Assembly: GCA_944323945.1 (NCBI GenBank)
Contig: CALUUL010000056.1
Coordinates: 1-11,014, forward strand
Direction of reading: 5' to 3'
Origin: Candidatus Gastranaerophilales bacterium
GTDB taxonomy: Bacteria; Cyanobacteriota; Vampirovibrionia; Gastranaerophilales; Gastranaerophilaceae
Length of the DNA: 11,014 bases
In this document: positions 6,966 through 11,014 of the stretch, piece after piece
Layout: every line of letters begins with the position of its first letter
Numbering within the stretch: the first letter of the stretch is position 1
The notes under the pieces: model-generated
What the model saw: only the letters and a program-made list of their open reading frames with translations
Told to the model about the DNA's origin: nothing
Database searches by the model: none
Position numbers and translations under genes: made by a program

Positions 6966-6992
6966 TTGATTTCTTTATTTTGACAAAAAGAA

Positions 6993-7019
6993 AAGCTCCC
7001 TTTCGGGAGCTTGTTTTTT
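6993..7019. terminator. Bidirectional intrinsic terminator
   Basis: AAGCTCCC (6993-7000), loop TTTC, GGGAGCTT (7005-7012), an 8-bp stem that is unusually GC-rich for this window. On the plus strand GT6 follows, ending the symporter transcript 28 nt after its stop. On the minus strand the same stem is capped by a GAAA tetraloop and followed by TTCTTTTT, ending the transcript of the 72-codon gene at 7027-7245. Confidence 0.92.
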
Positions 7020-7026
7020 ATCTGAT

Positions 7027-7245
7027 TTAATCTACCAAAACTTGTTGTATTTCAACATTTGGTTTTCCCAATACTCTCACTAGTTCTAACACTGACGCCT
7101 TCATTTGACAACGTTGTGATGTCCCATTAAAAAAGTCTGTGTAAAAACAACCTTCACAAACACAGCCTCTTTTATAGCATTCTAAAGCTGTATTTGTCCA
7201 TCTTCTAACTGCGATGGATCTACCCATATCTCTGCTTCTAAGCAC
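7027..7245 (-). CDS. Small Cys-cluster protein of unknown function
   Basis: A 72-residue soluble protein. The N-terminus is basic (RSRDMGRSIAVRRW). A Cys cluster follows, with Cys23, 28, 30 and 33 (C-x4-C-x-C-x2-C) and a fifth, Cys46, in the motif RCQMKASVLELVRVLG, which looks helical. Such spacing suggests a bound metal (Zn or an Fe-S cluster), but no known fold is recognised. I have a general recollection of conserved hypothetical proteins with CYKRGCVC-type and CQMK motifs in several anaerobic lineages; this is memory, not a search. The GTG start (7243-7245) is supported by a very strong AAGGAGG 8 nt upstream; the internal ATG at codon 7 is too far from it. The gene is monocistronic, with its own promoter candidate and the terminator at 6993-7019. 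Confidence 0.8.
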   Translation of the reverse strand: MLRSRDMGRSIAVRRWTNTALECYKRGCVCEGCFYTDFFNGTSQRCQMKASVLELVRVLGKPNVEIQQVLVD

Positions 7246-7332
7246 TAGATTTTCCTCCTTGAAATAATCCCCAATGATTTAGTAATGTATTCTATTTTAA
7301 GCATGTACATTTCCTAATCTCTTAATATTATT

Positions 7333-7360
7333 ATTATATATATTTAGATATCTATTTCAA
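7333..7360 (-). promoter_or_regulatory. Putative promoter for the small Cys-cluster gene
   Basis: Minus strand TTGAAA (7355-7360), 16-nt spacer, TATAAT (7333-7338). Transcription would start near 7326, giving a leader of about 80 nt ending in AAGGAGG (7254-7260). The rest of the gap up to 7436 is AT-rich with no further structure I can support. Confidence 0.5.
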
Positions 7361-7436
7361 GAAAAGAATATTCATTTATTACGTTATGATACAAAAATTA
7401 ATAATATATAAATTTGCGTATTATATTTATTTGTTG

Positions 7437-7469
7437 AATAAAAAAGAAGAATTATATTAATTCTTCTTT
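7437..7469 (-). terminator. Intrinsic terminator of pheT
   Basis: A perfect 12-bp inverted repeat, AAAGAAGAATTA (7443-7454) and its complement (7458-7469), with a 3-nt loop. It lies 21 nt after the pheT stop. On the minus strand it runs into T6-A-TT. The stem is AT-rich but long, and the position is right. Confidence 0.75.
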
Positions 7470-7490
7470 ATATTTATATTTTGTTTTCTA

Positions 7491-9944
7491 TTATCTAAAA
7501 TTAATTGTTGGGAACTTTTTCATTAACCCTGATTTGATAGTATTTATCTGATTTTCTATAACTTCATCTGTTAATGTTTTTTCTTCATCCTGCAATGTTA
7601 TTCTGTATGCTAAACTCTTATAACCAGCTTGTATATGTTCTCCTTCATATATATCAAATAAATTGGCATTCTTGAATAATTTGCTATCTGCACTTTTCTT
7701 TATTGCTAATACTATTTGATCATTATTTATATCTTTTTCAATTGCAAAAGATATATCTCTTTGTACCTCAGGAAATTGTGGAAGCGGCTTATATTTGGTT
7801 GTATGCTTTGATGTTGCTTTTATTAATTTACCAAGGTTTAATTCAAATAAATATATTTCTTGATTGATTTTCATTTTATCTTTTATTATTGGATAAATCT
7901 CACCAAAGTAGCCAATTGTTTCTGGATTTTTTCCTAAAAGAATTACTTTTGCACTTCTTCCCGGATGTAAATATTCGCAATTATCTGCAGGTGCATATTT
8001 TATTCTTCCTGAAATATTTAAAATACTAAATAAGTTTTCTATAACGCCTTTTAAAGAATAAAAATCTACTTTTGAAATCTTTTTCCATAAATTTGAATTT
8101 GTATCACCTGTTATTACCCCAGATATCATAAGATTTTCTTCAACACCACTATCTATTTTTTCTGCAGGTTTTTTTATAAAATATGTTTTTCCAATTTCAT
8201 ATAACCAGATATTTTTTTGACCATTATCAAAATTGTATTTTAGTGTACTTAAAATATTGGCTATTGTTGTTTGTCTTAACATTGTGTGTTCATCTGATTG
8301 AGGGTTTTGTACATATACTGCTTCTTCTTTGTTATAATTTAATCCGAATTGCTTTAATAATGGTTCACCTATTAATGATGAAGTCATTGCTTCATTAAAG
8401 CCATAACCAATGAACATATTATTTATTGATTTTAGTAGTTTTGATTCATCTAATATTTCAGGCGATTGTGTTTTATTTGGTAGTGTTGGTGCTATTTTAT
8501 CATACCCGTATATTCTTGCTATTTCTTCTATCAAATCAACTTCTTGTTTTACATCATTAACTCTAAAACTTGGAACTTTGAATTTTGCAGCTAATTCATT
8601 TTTTCCTAACAATTCAAATCCTAAATTTTCTAAAATTTCAATGCTTGTTTGTGACGGTATTTCTATTCCTAAAATTCTTTTTATTTGATTGAATCTTAAT
8701 GTTATTTGAATATCTTCAAGTTTATTTTTACCCGTCTCTGATATCGCTTCAACTTTAGCCTCTGCATATTCTGTTAATAATTGCATTGCTCTTAAAAGTG
8801 CTGGTCTTGTTGATTCAATATCAACGCCTCTTTCAAATCTTGCACAGGCTTCACTTCTATATCCTATGCTTCTTGAACTTTTTCTGTTTGTTGGAGCTGT
8901 AAAGTATGCAGATTCTAATACTATATTTTTTGTATTTTCATCAACTTCTGAGTTCTCTGCTCCAAATACACCAGCAACACATACACCTTTTTCTTTCGTT
9001 GCACACAATATAGTATCGTTATTAAGTTGTCGTTCTACTCCGTCAAGTGTTACTATTGTTTCACCTTCTTTTGCTCTTCTTACGCATATATATCCATCTA
9101 ATTTATCCATATCAAATGCGTGTAAGGGTTGACCATATTCTAACAAAACATAGTTTGTTATATCGACAACATTATTTATTGATCTAATACCAGATGCTTC
9201 TAATCTTCTTTTCATCCAGCTTGGTGATGGTTTTATTTTTACTTCTTTTAGAATGCCTGCTGCATAATATTTACAAGCATCTTCTGCAATTATTTCTACT
9301 TTAAATTGATTAGTATATAAATTTTTTGTTGATTCTATTTTTGAAAAATTTAATTTTTTATTGAATAGTGCACAAACTTCTCTTGCAACACCAATTACTG
9401 ACATTTCATCCCCCCTATTAGCTGTTGGTGCAACATCAATAATTGTATCTTCTTTTATATTTAGCAAATCTTCTAGTTTTGTCCCTAATTCTATATTGTT
9501 ATATAAACGATTTAATATTAGTATTCCATCTTCTTCTTGCATTCCTTCAAGACCAAGTTCATCTTGTGAACATAACATACCTTGTGATTCCACACCTCTT
9601 ATTATGGCAGGGGTTAATTCAAATTCTTCTCCGGTTTTTCGATTTAAAACTTTTGAACCAACTGATGCATATGGAATTATTTGTCCTTCTTCTATGTTTT
9701 TTGCACCACATACAACTGTTTTGATAGAATTTCCCAAATCAACTTCTACTAGATGAAGTTTATCTGCATTTGGATGCTGTGATATTTTTCTTATTTTTGC
9801 TGTTTTTATATTTGTAAATTTTGCACCTATTTTTTCTACTTCTTCTACTTCTAAACCGCTCATTGTAAGCTCGTGAACTATTTGTTCTACACTTAGATCA
9901 CTAATATCAACAAATTCATTTAACCACTCTAGTGAAATTTTCAT
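7491..9944 (-). CDS. pheT: Phenylalanine--tRNA ligase beta subunit
   Basis: Beta subunit of the heterotetrameric cytoplasmic enzyme that charges tRNA-Phe. It carries tRNA-binding and editing functions, while the active site is in alpha. The 817 residues are full length for the bacterial form. The N-terminal EMAP/OB-type tRNA-binding domain (about 40-150) contains HPNADKLHLVEVDLG; the B3/B4 editing region (about 215-390) has NVVDITNYVLLEYGQPLHAFD in two parts; then come B5 (about 405-475), the catalytic-like core (about 490-700) with DLIEEIARIYGYDKI, and a C-terminal FDX-ACB domain (about 725-817) with PQFPEVQRDISF. The ATG is preceded by AGAGGA at 7 nt. pheS is not next to it; the upstream gene is a membrane protein and a terminator follows. 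An unlinked pheS is usual in cyanobacteria. Confidence 0.98.
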   Translation of the reverse strand: MKISLEWLNEFVDISDLSVEQIVHELTMSGLEVEEVEKIGAKFTNIKTAKIRKISQHPNADKLHLVEVDLGNSIKTVVCGAKNIEEGQIIPYASVGSKVLNRKTGEEFELTPAIIRGVESQGMLCSQDELGLEGMQEEDGILILNRLYNNIELGTKLEDLLNIKEDTIIDVAPTANRGDEMSVIGVAREVCALFNKKLNFSKIESTKNLYTNQFKVEIIAEDACKYYAAGILKEVKIKPSPSWMKRRLEASGIRSINNVVDITNYVLLEYGQPLHAFDMDKLDGYICVRRAKEGETIVTLDGVERQLNNDTILCATKEKGVCVAGVFGAENSEVDENTKNIVLESAYFTAPTNRKSSRSIGYRSEACARFERGVDIESTRPALLRAMQLLTEYAEAKVEAISETGKNKLEDIQITLRFNQIKRILGIEIPSQTSIEILENLGFELLGKNELAAKFKVPSFRVNDVKQEVDLIEEIARIYGYDKIAPTLPNKTQSPEILDESKLLKSINNMFIGYGFNEAMTSSLIGEPLLKQFGLNYNKEEAVYVQNPQSDEHTMLRQTTIANILSTLKYNFDNGQKNIWLYEIGKTYFIKKPAEKIDSGVEENLMISGVITGDTNSNLWKKISKVDFYSLKGVIENLFSILNISGRIKYAPADNCEYLHPGRSAKVILLGKNPETIGYFGEIYPIIKDKMKINQEIYLFELNLGKLIKATSKHTTKYKPLPQFPEVQRDISFAIEKDINNDQIVLAIKKSADSKLFKNANLFDIYEGEHIQAGYKSLAYRITLQDEEKTLTDEVIENQINTIKSGLMKKFPTINFR

Positions 9945-9978
9945 ATCTCAATCCTCTTTAAAATATATGTTTTATTTT

Positions 9979-10005
9979 AGTATAAAGACATTTTTATGTC
10001 ATCAA
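9979..10005 (-). promoter_or_regulatory. Possible promoter for pheT
   Basis: Minus strand TTGATG (10000-10005), 15-nt spacer, TATACT (9979-9984), overlapping the end of the upstream gene. The -10 box is good and the -35 weak with a short spacer. A start near 9972 would leave a leader of about 28 nt with the ribosome-binding site AGAGGA. Read-through from the upstream gene is also possible. Confidence 0.35.
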
Positions 10006-11014
10006 ATATACTTTTTACATTTTCGTTTATAAAATTTTATTATGTATTCACCTTTAAAATTTTTATTTGAATATATTTGTATTTCTTCAATTTTATCATT
10101 AAGTAACCAAGATGGATAATTATCAAAAGGAATCAGCATTTTACCATTTCTTTTTACCTTACAAAATATTTCAGAATCGGAATTATTTATTTGTATATAA
10201 AAATTTTGATTTTTATTTGAATTACTTATTGGTTCAATATATAAAAAATCGAAAATATCTCCGGATATTGGATGTTTAAATTTTATTATATATTGTTCAT
10301 CCTCTATATAACTGTAATAATCTATTATAAGATTATTTAAAGGTAATTTATTTATAGAATTTCCCCAAACTTCAGGTAAATAGTTCAAATTGCGAAACCC
10401 TAGAATATTGTCTAATATATGTAAATCTTGCTTCTCATAATTCTTAATTTCATCATTTTTTATTAGAAATGTGTTTCCTTTATCAATTACTATTTTATAT
10501 TTTTTTAAAAGTAACAGCCATTTATATAAGGAGTTTATCCTTAATGAAAGATGAACATTATCATGAAAAATTGAATCAGAATCAATTAATATAATATCTG
10601 GAGGATTTCGTTTTAATTTCTCAGTTATTTCAACAGACTGTTTTGTAGATATTACATTATAAAAAGAAACAAATTTGATTGGTATTTTCTTATTTAAATA
10701 TAAATAATGCATCCCTCTATTTGTTAAGTCAAGGAATACAGAATCTGAATCTGAATTCATTTCGACAAAACGATTAACATTCTCAACTCTTTTTGCATAG
10801 TCTTCTTTTAATGCAATTTTACCAACATTATTAAGATAATATTCGCGTTTATTAATTTGCGGACTTTTAAATTTAGAAGAAAAATTAAAAAGTGAAAATA
10901 ACAATATACAAATCATAATAAATAATAAAAAATGATTATACTTTTTTGATGAAAACTTATATAGAAAATATGGTAGGAAAACAAGTAAGTATGCTTGTGA
11001 AATAAATTCTATTC
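10002..11014 (-). CDS. C-terminal part of a membrane protein, probably a GT-C (PMT/ArnT-like) glycosyltransferase; 5' end outside the window
   Basis: The frame is open from the right edge to TGA at 10002-10004, giving about 336 residues. The first Met in the window (10914-10916) lies inside a membrane segment and is probably not the start. Two hydrophobic segments (10960-11006 and about 10881-10935 in nucleotides) are followed by a soluble domain. Its first part, FLDLTNRGMHYLYLNKKIP, then a Tyr and a Gln spaced as in the family, then KLKRNPPDIILID, resembles the post-membrane region of lipid-linked-sugar glycosyltransferases (pattern F-x-x-T-N ... Y-x-L-x-R/K-K-x-P ... Q ... I-x-x-L-x-x-x-x-P). 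The last 130 residues look beta-rich and are not recognised. If correct, it would transfer sugars on the outer face of the membrane. The catalytic loops lie outside the window, so this is inference from the tail only. The DNA is even more AT-rich than its neighbours. Confidence 0.55.
   Translation of the reverse strand, partial: IEFISQAYLLVFLPYFLYKFSSKKYNHFLLFIMICILLFSLFNFSSKFKSPQINKREYYLNNVGKIALKEDYAKRVENVNRFVEMNSDSDSVFLDLTNRGMHYLYLNKKIPIKFVSFYNVISTKQSVEITEKLKRNPPDIILIDSDSIFHDNVHLSLRINSLYKWLLLLKKYKIVIDKGNTFLIKNDEIKNYEKQDLHILDNILGFRNLNYLPEVWGNSINKLPLNNLIIDYYSYIEDEQYIIKFKHPISGDIFDFLYIEPISNSNKNQNFYIQINNSDSEIFCKVKRNGKMLIPFDNYPSWLLNDKIEEIQIYSNKNFKGEYIIKFYKRKCKKYI

Noticed and set aside
7261..7436. 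Possible small gene or RNA in the AT-rich gap
   Set aside because: Only reading frames of about ten codons or fewer and low-complexity AT stretches are present; nothing beyond the promoter at 7333-7360 could be supported.
9987..10000. Small hairpin GACAT-TTTT-ATGTC after the membrane-protein gene as a terminator
   Set aside because: The stem is only 5 bp, mostly A-T, and the following T stretch on the minus strand is short. It also overlaps the possible pheT promoter spacer.
10914..10916. ATG as start of the right-most gene
   Set aside because: The frame stays open upstream to the window edge and the residues before it are hydrophobic and membrane-like, so the gene is better read as 5'-truncated by the window.

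Overview
The window is very AT-rich and its genes are chromosomal housekeeping genes, all on the minus strand except one transporter. My best guess for the source is a non-photosynthetic relative of cyanobacteria (Melainabacteria/Vampirovibrionia, probably the gut-type Gastranaerophilales). The S5 protein has cyanobacterial-style blocks ([42 protein letters not shown]). pheT stands apart from pheS, and there is a small Cys-cluster protein of a kind I associate with such genomes. The assignment is inference from family resemblance; low-GC Firmicutes or Elusimicrobia are not formally excluded.

Reading along the minus strand from the middle of the window, 5491 down to 712 looks like one operon: a secreted stand-alone PDZ protein, then murC, murB, ddl and ftsQ. 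These cover ligation of L-Ala to UDP-MurNAc, the UDP-MurNAc-forming reductase step before it, D-Ala-D-Ala synthesis, and a divisome protein. The last four genes abut or overlap (0 nt, 43 nt and 1 nt junctions). Where a dcw cluster would usually continue with ftsA/ftsZ, the next gene is rpsE. It is preceded by its own putative promoter and by a long hairpin with a U-tract, which is either the terminator of the mur operon or an attenuator in the rpsE leader. The left edge cuts just after rpsE, where a ribosome-binding-like GAGGAA suggests that another ribosomal gene follows.

The 142-bp region 5492-5633 is a divergent promoter region. A near-consensus minus-strand promoter (TTGTAC-17-TATAAT) serves the PDZ/mur operon, and a plus-strand promoter (TTGAAT-17-TACAAT) serves a dicarboxylate/acidic amino acid:cation symporter (5634-6965). 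Two perfect palindromes with the same TTGTACAA core overlap these two promoters. A bidirectional terminator (6993-7019) separates the transporter from a convergent 72-codon gene encoding a Cys-cluster protein of unknown function.

The right part holds pheT (complete, with its own terminator) without pheS. Upstream of it is the 3' part of a membrane protein whose soluble C-terminal region resembles that of GT-C (PMT/ArnT-like) glycosyltransferases; this gene runs off the right edge.

I do not see a clear new biological system (no defence island, CRISPR, mobile element or phage). The points most worth a second look are the paired palindromes in the divergent promoter, the rpsE leader hairpin at a broken dcw/spc junction, the PDZ protein heading a mur operon, and the small Cys-cluster protein.
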